Assembly: GCA_028224375.1 (NCBI GenBank)
Contig: JAOIVW010000001.1
Location: forward strand, 1-64,000
Direction: 5' to 3'
DNA from: Hellea sp.
GTDB taxonomy: Bacteria; Pseudomonadota; Alphaproteobacteria; Caulobacterales; Maricaulaceae
DNA length: 64,000 nucleotides
Position numbers and translations under genes: made by a program. The notes under the pieces are model-generated. The model had not been told where the DNA came from, ran no database searches, and worked only from the letters and a program-made list of their open reading frames with translations. Positions 35,206-46,092 of the stretch are shown piece after piece. Numbering within the stretch: the stretch's first letter is position 1; each line of letters opens with the position of its first letter.

Positions 35206-36123
35206 ATGAAACCAATTATTTGTATCGCAGGCCCGACAGCTAGCGGCAAGAGTTCTTGGGCGCTTGAGATAGCAAAATCTGTGGGCGGCGAAATTATCAA
35301 TGCCGATGCTTTGCAAGTTTATGAGGATTTACAAATTCTCTCGGCGCGGCCCACCCCTGATGAAATGGACGGTGTTCCGCACCATCTCTTTGGGCATGTC
35401 GCGGGAACCACGCGCTACTCAACAGGGGAATGGTTGCGAGATGTACAGCCCGTTATACTCGACTGCCTCGCCAGAGATGTGGTCCCAATCCTAACGGGAG
35501 GCACAGGACTTTATTTCAAAGCGCTTATCGAAGGCATTGCCAAAGTGCCGCCTATATCAGACGCGGCGATGTCACAGGCTCAGGCGATTTTGGATGATGA
35601 CGGAATTGCAGCACTGCGTGCCAAGGCCGAGGCCGTTGACTCCGTAGCGGCAGCGCGGGTTTTGGGTAACGACCCCCAAAGGCTCTTACGTATCGTCAGC
35701 GTTCACATGGAGACGGGGCAAGCCTTATCGGCCTGGCAGGAAAAGACACGCCCGATTATACCCAAATCATTTTGCGCGCGGGCGGTTTTGCTGCCTGAGC
35801 GCGAAAGTCTCTATGCGCGTATCAATGCCCGCTTTGAGGCGATGGTCGATAATGGCGGGCTTGAGGAAGCAAAAGCGGTCTTTGAAAAAGGCTATGACGT
35901 TAGCCTACCCATGATGAAGGCCATCGGGTTGCAGCAATTTTTTCCTTATCTGCGCGGCGAGATGAGCCTGAACGATTCGGTAGACATCGCCAAGCGCGAC
36001 ACGCGCCGTTTTGCCAAGCGGCAATACACATGGTTCAGAGGACAAGCTAAAGATTGGGTGCATATCCACAATAATGCGCAAAAAATACAATTTCAGGCAG
36101 ATATTACCGAAAAAACTCTTTGA
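35206..36123 (+). CDS. miaA: tRNA dimethylallyltransferase
   Basis: A 305-residue MiaA that adds a dimethylallyl group to A37 of tRNAs reading UNN codons. The P-loop is GPTASGKS (residues 8-15). DALQVYEDLQILSARPT and LTGGTGLYFKALIEG are diagnostic. The C-terminal KRDTRRFAKRQYTWFRGQ binds tRNA. Followed by a hairpin terminator at 36203. Confidence 0.95.
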   Translation: MKPIICIAGPTASGKSSWALEIAKSVGGEIINADALQVYEDLQILSARPTPDEMDGVPHHLFGHVAGTTRYSTGEWLRDVQPVILDCLARDVVPILTGGTGLYFKALIEGIAKVPPISDAAMSQAQAILDDDGIAALRAKAEAVDSVAAARVLGNDPQRLLRIVSVHMETGQALSAWQEKTRPIIPKSFCARAVLLPERESLYARINARFEAMVDNGGLEEAKAVFEKGYDVSLPMMKAIGLQQFFPYLRGEMSLNDSVDIAKRDTRRFAKRQYTWFRGQAKDWVHIHNNAQKIQFQADITEKTL

Positions 36124-36174
36124 CTCAGGCTTAAAAGGTAAATATTGCTAAACATGCTCCTAATCGGAGCAGTC

Positions 36175-36240
36175 ATGCGCAAACTTAGCCATTTTTTGGT
36201 AAGGTGTCCTTTCTTCGAAGAGGACGCCTTTTTTTTGTAA
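36175..36240 (+). CDS. Possible 21-residue leader peptide over a terminator
   Basis: A short ORF beginning MRKLSHFLV and ending EEDAFFL, with GGAG 5 bases before its ATG. That ribosome site sits in a small stem (GCTCC-taatc-GGAGC). Codons run through the terminator and the stop codon lies just after the T-run. The geometry recalls attenuator leader peptides. It may equally be chance overlap with the miaA terminator. Confidence 0.3.
   Translation: MRKLSHFLVRCPFFEEDAFFL
36203..36236 (+). terminator. Rho-independent terminator after miaA
   Basis: GGTGTCCTTT pairs with AGAGGACGCC (with two G-U pairs) around CTTCGA, followed by eight T. It ends the miaA transcript or attenuates the VTT-domain gene downstream. 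Confidence 0.85.
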
Positions 36241-36296
36241 CCAAGCTTGATGCAAATTCATTTTCCACATGCGGTCAATCTCTGTAAGGGCAAAGC

Positions 36297-37013
36297 ATGA
36301 AGTCGGTCTGGGCATTTTTCACGCAAATGGACAAGCAAGCTCTGAGAGCTTTGGCGGTTCTGCTCGTCATGTTTGGTGTGGTGATACTCCTTATCCTTAT
36401 CGGGCGTGACATGCTGAGCTTGCCTGAAAGTGAGTTTCACCAATTTTTCGAATCCTTACGAGCATCTGGTTATGGCCTGCCTTTGACAATTCTGACATTT
36501 GTTTTGGCGGCCTTTTTGGGCGCGCCGCAATGGGCCTTAATCGCAGGAGTCGTCGTAGCCTTTGGGCCCATGAGCGGCGGGATATACGCTTGGATTGCGA
36601 CCATGGTGTCTGCGACGATTGATTTCTGGCTAGGCCGCTGGATGGGGGCTGAGCGGTTGCGACGTTATGGCGGGGAGTTTGTTAACAGAATTGTCCGCAT
36701 CGTTCGCAAAAACGGACTGGTCACCAGCTTTGCTGTGCGCTTCGTGCCGACCGGGCCATTTGTCTTGGTGAATATGGCGGCTGGGGTTTCTCATATGAAA
36801 TTCTTGTCGTTCTTTTTGGGCACAGCGCTGGGCATTATTCCAAAGATTGCGATTGTCGCTTTGGTTGGGCAGGGGCTGATATCCGGCTCGGAAGGCAAAG
36901 CCGTGATGGGTATTTTCATTGGCTTAGCGGTATTGTTGATTGTATTTATGTTTTTGGCGCGAAGACGTTTGAGAGCCGAAGTCGCGTTAGAGCCGAAAAA
37001 ACATAGTGATTAA
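36297..37013 (+). CDS. TVP38/TMEM64 family membrane protein (VTT domain)
   Basis: A 238-residue membrane protein with about six hydrophobic segments. AAFLGAPQWALIAGVVVAFGP and FAVRFVPTGPFVLVNMAAGVSHM are the conserved VTT (SNARE-associated) motifs. Relatives of this fold are implicated in lipid scrambling or transport. The C-terminus is short and basic. A second VTT-type protein (DedA) is at 49646. Confidence 0.87.
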   Translation: MKSVWAFFTQMDKQALRALAVLLVMFGVVILLILIGRDMLSLPESEFHQFFESLRASGYGLPLTILTFVLAAFLGAPQWALIAGVVVAFGPMSGGIYAWIATMVSATIDFWLGRWMGAERLRRYGGEFVNRIVRIVRKNGLVTSFAVRFVPTGPFVLVNMAAGVSHMKFLSFFLGTALGIIPKIAIVALVGQGLISGSEGKAVMGIFIGLAVLLIVFMFLARRRLRAEVALEPKKHSD

Positions 37014-37147
37014 CCCTATTTAAGGGTATGCAAGGCTTGCTTTTTACCCGCGCAAAAAGCATTAACACTTATTAAAGCGAATCCCGTTCTCTATGTGTCT
37101 TTGAAATGAGTCTTCTCGCGCGCGCGGCATATCAGATTAACGGATAG

Positions 37148-38209
<1,062 letters not shown>

Positions 38210-38239
38210 TCTTGTCAAAAGGAGTGCTAGCTTCACATC

Positions 38240-39196
38240 ATGATTGGAAGCGATACAGATAGCACCCGCGCGTCAACCATCACGCTCATATTGGCTTTTT
38301 TAGTCGCCAGTATTCTCTTCATGACGGACCGAGGCAGCGATCGTTTATTACAGAGAACGCAGATAGGGGCCGAGTCTACCATGTCTCCAGGTCTTGCCAT
38401 ATTATCAAAACCCCTCCGCGGCGCCGAAAACCTTATAGCTGAGTTCAAAGACCGTTCACGCGCTTTGGAAGAAAACAAAGCTTTGAAAGAAGAGCTTTAC
38501 AGATTGCGTGAGGATAAGCAGCGCTCTCAAATTATGGCCAAGAAGCTGGAGCGCTTTGAAGCTATTCTTGCAGCTGACCCTGGCATTGATATTCCAGAGA
38601 AGAAAATAGCAGCGCGCGCCGTCAGCGAAGTGGAAGGTCCTTTTGTTCGAGCGGCGCTTATAAATGCTGGCCGCAATAAAGGTGTTCAAAAGGGACATCC
38701 TGTTATGACCGTTGACGGGCTTTACGGCCATGTTCTCAGGGCGGGCCCGCGTGCTTCGCGTGTCTTGCTGCTCGGTGATTTGAACAGCCATGTCTCTGTT
38801 ATGTCTTTGCGCTCTGATGCCCGCGCTATTTTATCCGGGGATAATAGTGAGCAGCCGCGCTTGGATTTTGTTGACGATCGCGCGGATTGGAAAGATGGCG
38901 ATACCGTTGTGACCTCTGGAGATGACGGCATACTCCCGCGGGGACTGCCAGTAGGCACCGTCAAAGAGACGGGGGAACGAAAATTCATTGTCGGACTAAA
39001 TACGCGAGATAAAAATGTCGATTGGGTTTGGGTCTATCCCTATGTCCCGACCCAAGCCCCTGATGAGACTGAGGCCGAGAATGAAACCGCAGCTGAGGAT
39101 GCCAATGTGGTTGCCGATGCTGACAATGCGGCGAGCGCTCCGGACTCGGCTGAGGCTGCACCTGTCGGGGCAAACACTGAAGCGGGGTTGCGGTAA
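38240..39196 (+). CDS. mreC: Rod shape-determining protein MreC
   Basis: A 318-residue periplasmic protein anchored by one N-terminal TM (about 12-30). A coiled coil spans roughly 65-112, followed by the beta-barrel MreC core (VNAGRNKGVQKGHPVMT, LLGDLNSHVSV). The C-terminal 45 residues are an unusually acidic Glu/Ala/Asp-rich tail. It links MreB to PBP2. Confidence 0.94.
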   Translation: MIGSDTDSTRASTITLILAFLVASILFMTDRGSDRLLQRTQIGAESTMSPGLAILSKPLRGAENLIAEFKDRSRALEENKALKEELYRLREDKQRSQIMAKKLERFEAILAADPGIDIPEKKIAARAVSEVEGPFVRAALINAGRNKGVQKGHPVMTVDGLYGHVLRAGPRASRVLLLGDLNSHVSVMSLRSDARAILSGDNSEQPRLDFVDDRADWKDGDTVVTSGDDGILPRGLPVGTVKETGERKFIVGLNTRDKNVDWVWVYPYVPTQAPDETEAENETAAEDANVVADADNAASAPDSAEAAPVGANTEAGLR

Positions 39197-39198
39197 TC

Positions 39199-39720
39199 AT
39201 GGCTCGCAGCGCATCACAAAGTTTTGCAGATGGCGGAGAGTGGAAGGGCATTTTATTGATGATCCTTCTGGTGTTTATCTCTGTGCTGAATGTCAATATT
39301 GCAGGGCGCACTATCGGATTTATATTCCTTCCGCTCATCGGAGTCTGTCTCTGGCCGAGGACAGATAAAGTCATCATTTCGATTATTGCTATTTTTATTT
39401 TCGGTTTGCTACTGGACTTACTCTCTGCTGGACCCTTAGGCTTGTGGGCGTTGATATTTTTAACCGTCTTTGCTATTTCGCGTCCGCATATGCGGCTTAA
39501 ACCGCACAATTTTAGTTCCGCTTTCATTCAATGGGTGATTTTTTTGATATTCGCCATCATAGCCTCATATTTGCTGGGATGGTTTGCAATGGAAAACCGG
39601 CCCGATGCCCCCGCGCTATTGTTCCAGGCTTTGGCCGCAGCGATTTTATTCCCTTTAGTTTATGGCTTGCGCCATATCGGTAGATATATGCTGTCGGATG
39701 CAGATGCGAGGGGGCTGTAA
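39199..39720 (+). CDS. mreD: Rod shape-determining protein MreD
   Basis: A 173-residue membrane protein with about five TM segments, the usual MreD size. It sits directly between mreC (2-base gap) and mrdA (one-base overlap). Sequence similarity in this family is low, so context carries much of the call. ILLDLLSAGPLGLWALIFL-like hydrophobic pattern supports it. Confidence 0.9.
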   Translation: MARSASQSFADGGEWKGILLMILLVFISVLNVNIAGRTIGFIFLPLIGVCLWPRTDKVIISIIAIFIFGLLLDLLSAGPLGLWALIFLTVFAISRPHMRLKPHNFSSAFIQWVIFLIFAIIASYLLGWFAMENRPDAPALLFQALAAAILFPLVYGLRHIGRYMLSDADARGL

Positions 39721-41582
39721 TGTCTGAGCATGATCAAGGTCCCGATGAAGGCGTCATAACGCGGCGCACGCTCATGTTGGGGGCGGGCGGAGCTGGCATA
39801 TTCGGAGTTTTAGCGAGCCGCCTTTATTATCTGCAAGTCGTAAAGGCTGAGGATTACCGCGTCCTATCCGACGATAACCGCTTTAATTTTAAGATCAGCC
39901 TTCCGTCTCGCGGGCGCATCATGGACAGATTTGGCGAAAACCTAGCCGTGAACAAACAAGACTATAGGGTTGTGATGATCCCAGAGCAGGTCAAAGATGT
40001 TGAGGCCACGCTAAAGCGCATCTCGAATATTGTTCCGCTAAACACCAAAATGCTGGATCGGATAAGAAAAGATATTCGCGACCATGCCCGCTTCGTTCCG
40101 ATTTTGATTGATGACCATTTGGACTGGAAAACATTCTCGGCGCTTAACTTCAATATCCCTGACCTGCCGGGTGTTATCCCACAAGTCGGGGAGGGACGTT
40201 TCTATCCAAATAAGGGCCTCTTTGCTCACACATTAGGCTATGTCGGGCGCGCCAATCCTAAAGACGTAGAAAAAGATAATGACCCCATGCTGCGTCAACC
40301 GACTTTTCGCATTGGCAAGACGGGCGTGGAGGCGGCGGCTGATAAAACACTTCGCGGCTCTGCGGGTAAATTAAAGGTCGAGGTCAATGCGCTGGGCCGT
40401 ATTGTGCGCGAATGGCCTGACCCTAATGATGCTGCGATTAAAGGCAAAGATGTCTGGCTGACCCTCGATGCTGAATTACAGCGTTATGGGGCTGAGCTGT
40501 TTGAAGAGGATAGCGGCGGCCTTGCCGTGATTGATGTCATGACAGGGGAGCTTAGAACGCTGCTATCTATGCCGACCTTTGACGCCAACCTATTCGTCTC
40601 AGGCCTGACCCAAGCTGATATGAACCGTCTAAATAATGACGAGAAGCGCCCGCAATATAATAAGGTGCTGAGCGGAGGCTATCCGCCTGCGTCCACCTTT
40701 AAGATGACAGTTATGCTGGCTGCGCTCGAAAGCGGGCTTATTGATCCCAAAAAGAAAGTCTTCTGCACACAAAAACTTAGACTCGGGAACCGCATTTTCC
40801 ACTGCTGGAAGCGAGGCGGTCATGGGGCCATGGATATGCGCGATGGTCTGAAAAATTCCTGCGACATCTATTTTTATGAAACTGCTCAAATTATCGGCAT
40901 GGAGAAAATCGCTGAGATGGGCCGCAAGCTCGGATTCGGGACAGCTTATGACATTGGGATTTCAGGCGTAAAGCCAGGCATTATGCCTGACCCTGCTTGG
41001 AAACAAGCCAGGCTGGGCAATGGATGGCGAATGGGGGATACGCTAAATGCATCTATCGGGCAGGGTTTTGTTCTCGCGACACCGCTTCAATTAGCGGTCA
41101 TGGCGGGGCGCATAGCAAACGGCCAAAAAGCCTTGGTGCCTAACTTACTCGTAGGCCAAGATTTGCCGGAGCTGGCGGATTTGGATATTGACCCAGAACA
41201 TATTGCCTTTGTTCAGGACGCGATGTGGTCTGTCTGTGAGGAACCTGGCGGGACGGCCTATCGTGCCAACGGCCTTGGCATTAAAGGGCTTGATATGGCT
41301 GGGAAAACAGGGACAGGTCAGGTGAGGGGTATTTCCACATCAGAGCGTCAGTCCCGTTTGCGTAAACATGAAGAACTGCCGTGGAAGCTTCGCGACCATT
41401 CTATTTTTGTCGGATATGCGCCTTATAACGCACCGCGCTTTGCCGTGGGCTGTGTTGTCGAACATGGCGGGTCCGGGTCTAAGCGCGCGGCATCTATCGT
41501 TAGGGCTGTTTTAGGCAGAGCGCTTGAACGTGATGGGCTTGGCCCTGAAACTGAACTCAAGACGAACGGGGCTACATTATGA
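39720..41582 (+). CDS. mrdA: Penicillin-binding protein 2
   Basis: A 620-residue class B PBP, the transpeptidase of the rod complex. One N-terminal TM (about 18-38), then the pedestal domain (SLPSRGRIMDRFGENLAVN). Transpeptidase motifs are SxxK (STFK in GGYPPASTFKM), SCD in LKNSCDIYFYE and KTGTGQ. It overlaps rodA by 4 bases (ATGA). Confidence 0.96.
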   Translation: MSEHDQGPDEGVITRRTLMLGAGGAGIFGVLASRLYYLQVVKAEDYRVLSDDNRFNFKISLPSRGRIMDRFGENLAVNKQDYRVVMIPEQVKDVEATLKRISNIVPLNTKMLDRIRKDIRDHARFVPILIDDHLDWKTFSALNFNIPDLPGVIPQVGEGRFYPNKGLFAHTLGYVGRANPKDVEKDNDPMLRQPTFRIGKTGVEAAADKTLRGSAGKLKVEVNALGRIVREWPDPNDAAIKGKDVWLTLDAELQRYGAELFEEDSGGLAVIDVMTGELRTLLSMPTFDANLFVSGLTQADMNRLNNDEKRPQYNKVLSGGYPPASTFKMTVMLAALESGLIDPKKKVFCTQKLRLGNRIFHCWKRGGHGAMDMRDGLKNSCDIYFYETAQIIGMEKIAEMGRKLGFGTAYDIGISGVKPGIMPDPAWKQARLGNGWRMGDTLNASIGQGFVLATPLQLAVMAGRIANGQKALVPNLLVGQDLPELADLDIDPEHIAFVQDAMWSVCEEPGGTAYRANGLGIKGLDMAGKTGTGQVRGISTSERQSRLRKHEELPWKLRDHSIFVGYAPYNAPRFAVGCVVEHGGSGSKRAASIVRAVLGRALERDGLGPETELKTNGATL

Positions 41583-42712
41583 TGAACCCGCTCTCCTCAA
41601 GCGCAGGCATAACGGCCAAGCTTTATGAGGTGAACTGGCTTCTGGTGGCGCTTGTCGTTTTAGTCGGACTTGTCGGCGTTTTGATGATTTTCGCGGCGAC
41701 GGATGGGGTTTGGTCAAGCGGCGCGCAGCAGCATTTAATCAGGTTGATTGTCGCAAGCGGGCTGATGCTGGGCGTGGCGATGACAGATGTGAAGGTTTGG
41801 TATGCACTAGCTTATCCTGCCTATTTCGGGGCGCTTGTCTTACTGATCGCCGTGGATGTCATGGGCGTAAGCGTAAATGGTTCTCAAAGGTGGCTAGACC
41901 TGCAAGTCATGCGAATACAGCCTTCCGAGGTTATGAAACTGGCCATAGTCTTGGCCATGGCGCGTTATTATCACGATTTGCCGAATTGGCGGGTCTCGCG
42001 GCTTTCAGGGTTATTAGGCGCGGCCATACTGATTTTATTGCCTATGGCGCTTGTGTTGCGGCAACCAGATTTGGGCACGACCTTGCTTCTCGCGGCGACA
42101 GGCGTGGGAATTATTTTTCTGGCTGGCGTAAACTGGCGTGTCATTGGCGGAGCCGCTCTGGCCGGCGCTATTGCCTTACCGCTCTTCTTTCGTTTTGGGC
42201 TAAAAGAGTATCAGCGCTCTCGGATTTTGACCTTTCTGGACCCGTCCCGAGATCCGACAGGGGCCAGCTATCATATTACCCAATCCAAAATTGCGCTGGG
42301 AAGCGGCGGCTTTTCAGGCAAAGGCTTTATGAACGGTACGCAGCGCCAGCTTGCATATGTGCCTGAAAACAGGACGGACTTTATTTTCACGGTTATCGGC
42401 GAGGAATTTGGTCTCTTGGGTAGTCTTCTGACTATTGGCCTTTATATACTGGTTATTAGCTTATGTGTTTGGCTATCCATGCAATGCAAGCATGTCTTCT
42501 CGCGTCTCTTGGTTTTAGGCCTGACAACAACTTTCACCTTATATATCTTTATCAATCTTGGCATGGTGATGGGATTGGCGCCTGTTGTGGGTGTGCCGCT
42601 TCCGCTTATCTCTTATGGCGGCACAGTTGTGTTGACGGTGATGACAGGTTTTGGTTTGATTTTGTCAGCGCATTTACACCGCCAAAACGAATTGCCGCGC
42701 AGTCAATTTTGA
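41579..42712 (+). CDS. rodA: Rod shape-determining SEDS glycosyltransferase RodA
   Basis: A 377-residue SEDS protein with about ten TM helices. QRWLDLQVMRIQPSEVMKLAIV, LRQPDLGTTLLL and GFMNGTQRQLAYVPENRTDFIF are conserved; the Asp in RQPDLGT region and the DFIF segment are functional landmarks. It polymerises glycan chains with PBP2. Last gene of the mre operon. Confidence 0.96.
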   Translation: MMNPLSSSAGITAKLYEVNWLLVALVVLVGLVGVLMIFAATDGVWSSGAQQHLIRLIVASGLMLGVAMTDVKVWYALAYPAYFGALVLLIAVDVMGVSVNGSQRWLDLQVMRIQPSEVMKLAIVLAMARYYHDLPNWRVSRLSGLLGAAILILLPMALVLRQPDLGTTLLLAATGVGIIFLAGVNWRVIGGAALAGAIALPLFFRFGLKEYQRSRILTFLDPSRDPTGASYHITQSKIALGSGGFSGKGFMNGTQRQLAYVPENRTDFIFTVIGEEFGLLGSLLTIGLYILVISLCVWLSMQCKHVFSRLLVLGLTTTFTLYIFINLGMVMGLAPVVGVPLPLISYGGTVVLTVMTGFGLILSAHLHRQNELPRSQF

Positions 42713-42830
42713 AGGCGCGTTTCTCTGCCTGTTTTCTTATTTAGCAAACTTATTTAAAGCGCGTCTTGACCCACGCGGCTAAAGTATTAACGTGCTGAAA
42801 AATTAAAAATATAACCTTTAGGGGGTTCTC

Positions 42831-44243
42831 ATGGCGGCAGCTGGCACAGCACAATGGTCATCAAAATTTGCATTCATCATGGCAGCCGTCGGCTCGTCGG
42901 TCGGGCTGGGTAATCTTTGGCGGTTTTCTTCGGAAGCTGGCACAAATGGAGGCGGAGCTTTTATTTTCATCTACCTAATGGCTGTGTTCCTCGTCTGTGT
43001 TCCTGTTTTGATGAGCGAATATTTGGTTGGACGCACAGGTAATGTTGCCAACGCCGTCGGATCAATTGCTGATGTAGCTCAAAAGTCTGGACGCAGTAGC
43101 GCTTGGAAGCTTGCCTCCTGGGCAGGTATGTTAGCGGGTTTTCTTATCGTCACATTTTATTGTGTGATTGCTGGTTGGGTCGTGCGCTATATATTCTTCT
43201 TTCTGACAAATGGTTTTGCAGGAATGACACCAGACCAAGTCGCAACGCGTTTTGTTGATTTCATTAGTAACCCTATGGCCGTTTTGCCGTCCTTCTTATT
43301 CTTTGCGGCTATTACGACTTGGCTCGTCAGCCGCGGGGTTAATAAAGGCATTGAGATGGCCGCAAAAGTTTTGATGCCTGCATTTTTTGTGCTTCTAGCA
43401 TTGCTGGCGATTTTTGCGCTCATCACTAATGTGGGCAATGGCGGCACCATGCAGGCCTTAAAATTTCTATATGTCCCTGATATCGGTGAAATGATGACGA
43501 AAAACCCTAGTGCCTCTGGCATCGCAAATGTGGGTAGTGTGGCAAATGCCGCGCTGGGGCAGGCCTTTTTCTCAGTCGGTGTTGGCAGCGCGATTATGAT
43601 TACTTACGGCTCTTACATCCCTAATGGCGTCTCGCTTCCCAAATCTGCGGCTATCGTTGCGTTTATGGATACTTTGGTCGCCCTTGTTGCTGGCCTCGCT
43701 ATTTTCCCGATTGTTTTTGGGTCAGGCCTTTCCGAAAGCGCTGGACCTGCTTTGCTGTTTATTACCCTGCCGAATGCTTTTGAAGCGATGGGCGGCTTTG
43801 GTTGGATATTAGGCGCAGCCTTCTTCTTCCTCGCTTTCTTTGCAGCGATTACGTCTTCTGTGTCGCTATTAGAACCCTCTGCCGCTTATGTAAGTGAGCG
43901 CTTTAAACTGACCAAGTCCAAAGCGGCTTGGATTGTCGGAGCCATAATGGTGCTTGTTGGTTTAATTTCTCTCTTTGGTGTTGAGGCTGGCGGTAAGACG
44001 CCTGCTCTGGATGCTATCGATGGCTTTACCGGGAAAATATTACTACCGCTCGCAGGCTTCCTGATTGTTCTGTTTGTCGGCTGGCGGATGGATTCGCGGC
44101 TAGTCTATGAACAAATCAAAGGGGAAGGCGAGGGACTAGGTAAGTTTATCTTCTTCTTAACGCGTTGGGTTGCGCCTATCTTTGTAGGCGCCGTGATGAT
44201 TTCGCAAATGATAAGCTACGTCTCGGGGTTTTTGGGCTCTTAG
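42831..44243 (+). CDS. Sodium-dependent transporter, NSS/SNF family
   Basis: A 470-residue transporter of the LeuT-fold NSS family with about 11-12 TM segments. The first helix carries AAVGSSVGLGNLWRF, the family signature with Na+-binding residues. AFFSVGVGSAIMITYGSY is the conserved TM6/7 region. Likely substrates are amino acids or related amines. A strong GGGGG ribosome site precedes the ATG. Stand-alone gene. Confidence 0.92.
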   Translation: MAAAGTAQWSSKFAFIMAAVGSSVGLGNLWRFSSEAGTNGGGAFIFIYLMAVFLVCVPVLMSEYLVGRTGNVANAVGSIADVAQKSGRSSAWKLASWAGMLAGFLIVTFYCVIAGWVVRYIFFFLTNGFAGMTPDQVATRFVDFISNPMAVLPSFLFFAAITTWLVSRGVNKGIEMAAKVLMPAFFVLLALLAIFALITNVGNGGTMQALKFLYVPDIGEMMTKNPSASGIANVGSVANAALGQAFFSVGVGSAIMITYGSYIPNGVSLPKSAAIVAFMDTLVALVAGLAIFPIVFGSGLSESAGPALLFITLPNAFEAMGGFGWILGAAFFFLAFFAAITSSVSLLEPSAAYVSERFKLTKSKAAWIVGAIMVLVGLISLFGVEAGGKTPALDAIDGFTGKILLPLAGFLIVLFVGWRMDSRLVYEQIKGEGEGLGKFIFFLTRWVAPIFVGAVMISQMISYVSGFLGS

Positions 44244-44436
44244 ATAAAAAGCTATCAAAGTCGCGACATTACAAATTTGTAAGCGACTATTCGCCTATTG
44301 CGGTATGTTTTTTGCTGTCGTAAGTAAAAGTTAACGCTGTTCGTTCAGATAATATTCAACATGCTGTGCTTAAGAGTACGTCAATGTTGCTGCTCTGGAC
44401 TATGGTGTTCTTGGGCGCAGACAAAAGGATGAATAT

Positions 44437-45048
44437 ATGAGCCTTCGGCTTACGATTGCCCTTACTGCTTGCCTCTCGGTATCAGCTTGCGCCACTGTCG
44501 ATTTGAATGAGATGGGAGCGCAGAGCAAACCTACCGCAACTAAATCCGTTGACGTGAATGTTGTTCAGCGCGCTACAGCGAAACTCGTTGCCGCTTTTTC
44601 CAATCGTGGTTTTGTCCATAAAGACAGCCGCAAGAAAGTCCGTTCTGCTACGCGCGTCTTGCTAAAAGGCCTTGAAGATAAAGATGTCACGGCCAGCGCT
44701 CCTGTAAGTTATGCCTCTTTGGCGACGGATAAAAACGTTGTCCTATCTGATATTCGTCTGGCGTCGTCACAAGTCGAGCAAACGACGAAGGCCGCCGAAG
44801 TCTATCTTGCTATGGTACCTGCTGATAAGTCTGTTCGCAAAGAACTGGTAAGTCTCGAAAAAGCGCTTATCGCGTCTCGTGAAGCCTCTATGATTTTCGA
44901 AGATGCGCTGCTTAAGACCGCAGGGACAGCTAATGATTTGGATTACACATCCTATAAATCTTCGGTAAATGCACTTCGCGATGTGACCAATGCTTTTGGT
45001 GACCGCGTTCGCGAATCTCAAATGGCGAAACCGAATATTATCAACTAA
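44437..45048 (+). CDS. Hypothetical lipoprotein, 203 residues
   Basis: The signal peptide ends in lipobox VSAC (residues 15-18). The mature protein is predominantly helical (VVQRATAKLVAAFSNRGF, DIRLASSQVEQTTKAAEVYL, SREASMIFEDALLKTAGT) without cysteines after the first. No domain recognised. The helical pattern resembles periplasmic scaffold proteins. It converges on the dipeptide epimerase gene. Confidence 0.7.
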   Translation: MSLRLTIALTACLSVSACATVDLNEMGAQSKPTATKSVDVNVVQRATAKLVAAFSNRGFVHKDSRKKVRSATRVLLKGLEDKDVTASAPVSYASLATDKNVVLSDIRLASSQVEQTTKAAEVYLAMVPADKSVRKELVSLEKALIASREASMIFEDALLKTAGTANDLDYTSYKSSVNALRDVTNAFGDRVRESQMAKPNIIN

Positions 45049-45057
45049 GTTTGATAC

Positions 45058-46044
45058 TCAGCCCCAAAGCTCACGCTTGGGGGGATGCACATAAGACCCG
45101 TCATATTTCAGACCCTTATCTATGTCTTTGGCCAGTAAGAGTGGCCCGTCTAAATCTATAACATCCGCAAAACTCTCCAACATCATGATCGGTGCCATTG
45201 CTAAAGATGTGCCGACCATACAGCCCGCCATAATGATGAAGCCTTTAGCTTTAGCGGCGCGCGTGAGCTCCAGTCCCGCGGTCAGTCCGCCGCATTTATC
45301 CAGTTTCACATTTACAGCGCGGTAACCTGCAGCCCAAAGACGGTCTAAATCTTTAGCCGTATGCAAAGATTCATCAGCACAGAAAATTGGGAGCGCGTCA
45401 GGCGTATTCGGTATATGCATATCGTGGTCGTGGGGCAGGGGCTGCTCAATCATCACAACGGGTTTATCTTTTAAGGCCGATTGAAAACGCTCTATTTCAT
45501 CTGGCTTCAAAGATTCGTTTGCATCGATGATAAGTTCAGCATCAGGGCGGGCCTGCATCACAGCCAAGCAAGCCTTAAGCCCGTCCATCCCGCCGATTTT
45601 AAGTTTTAATAGAGGATAAACCTTGGCCTTAATGGCGGCGCGGCGCATTCTCTCAGGCGTATCGATAGAGAGCGTGTAAGCTGTGAGACGCTTTTGCGGC
45701 GGGGCGATGCCCAGAAGCTGAGGGGCTGTCGTTCCGCTCAATTTCGCCTTCAAATCCCAGAGCGCGCAATCAACCGCATTTCTGGCCGCCCCCGCTGGCA
45801 TGAGAGTTTGCAAGTCCTGCAGTGTGAGGCCGTTTTCGATGTCTTCACGGACAGTTTCGATTTGCGCGCTTACACTTTGAGGCGTCTCGTCATAGCGCGG
45901 ATAAGGGCGACATTCGCCTCGCCCTGCGTGGCTTCCATCCATAATCGTGACGCGCACAACCGTAATCTCTGTCAAAGCGCTGCGCGAAATACGAAAAGAC
46001 CCCGCGACAGGCCAAATTTGAGTCTCTATTTTTAACTGCCGCAA
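45058..46044 (-). CDS. Dipeptide epimerase (L-Ala-D/L-Glu epimerase type)
   Basis: A 328-residue enolase-superfamily enzyme. The KxK motif LLKLKIGG supplies one catalytic lysine. Metal ligands follow in IIDANESL, VMIEQPLP and IFCADESLH, and the second lysine is in VNVKLDKCGG. It probably epimerises L-Ala-D-Glu released from murein recycling. Substrate specificity for other dipeptides is possible. Confidence 0.87.
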   Translation of the reverse strand: MRQLKIETQIWPVAGSFRISRSALTEITVVRVTIMDGSHAGRGECRPYPRYDETPQSVSAQIETVREDIENGLTLQDLQTLMPAGAARNAVDCALWDLKAKLSGTTAPQLLGIAPPQKRLTAYTLSIDTPERMRRAAIKAKVYPLLKLKIGGMDGLKACLAVMQARPDAELIIDANESLKPDEIERFQSALKDKPVVMIEQPLPHDHDMHIPNTPDALPIFCADESLHTAKDLDRLWAAGYRAVNVKLDKCGGLTAGLELTRAAKAKGFIIMAGCMVGTSLAMAPIMMLESFADVIDLDGPLLLAKDIDKGLKYDGSYVHPPKRELWG

Positions 46045-46092
46045 AGGTAATCCTGTCTTGACCTATGGTGCGTTGATACGCACGTTACGCAA

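Noticed and set aside
37072-37085. CtrA-like box TTAACACTTATTAA upstream of mreB
   Set aside because: The two TTAA halves are 6 bases apart rather than the expected 7, so the evidence is too weak.
41710-42366. 218-residue frame inside rodA
   Set aside because: It is in another frame of a conserved membrane protein, rich in Arg/Cys/His as expected for a shadow frame.
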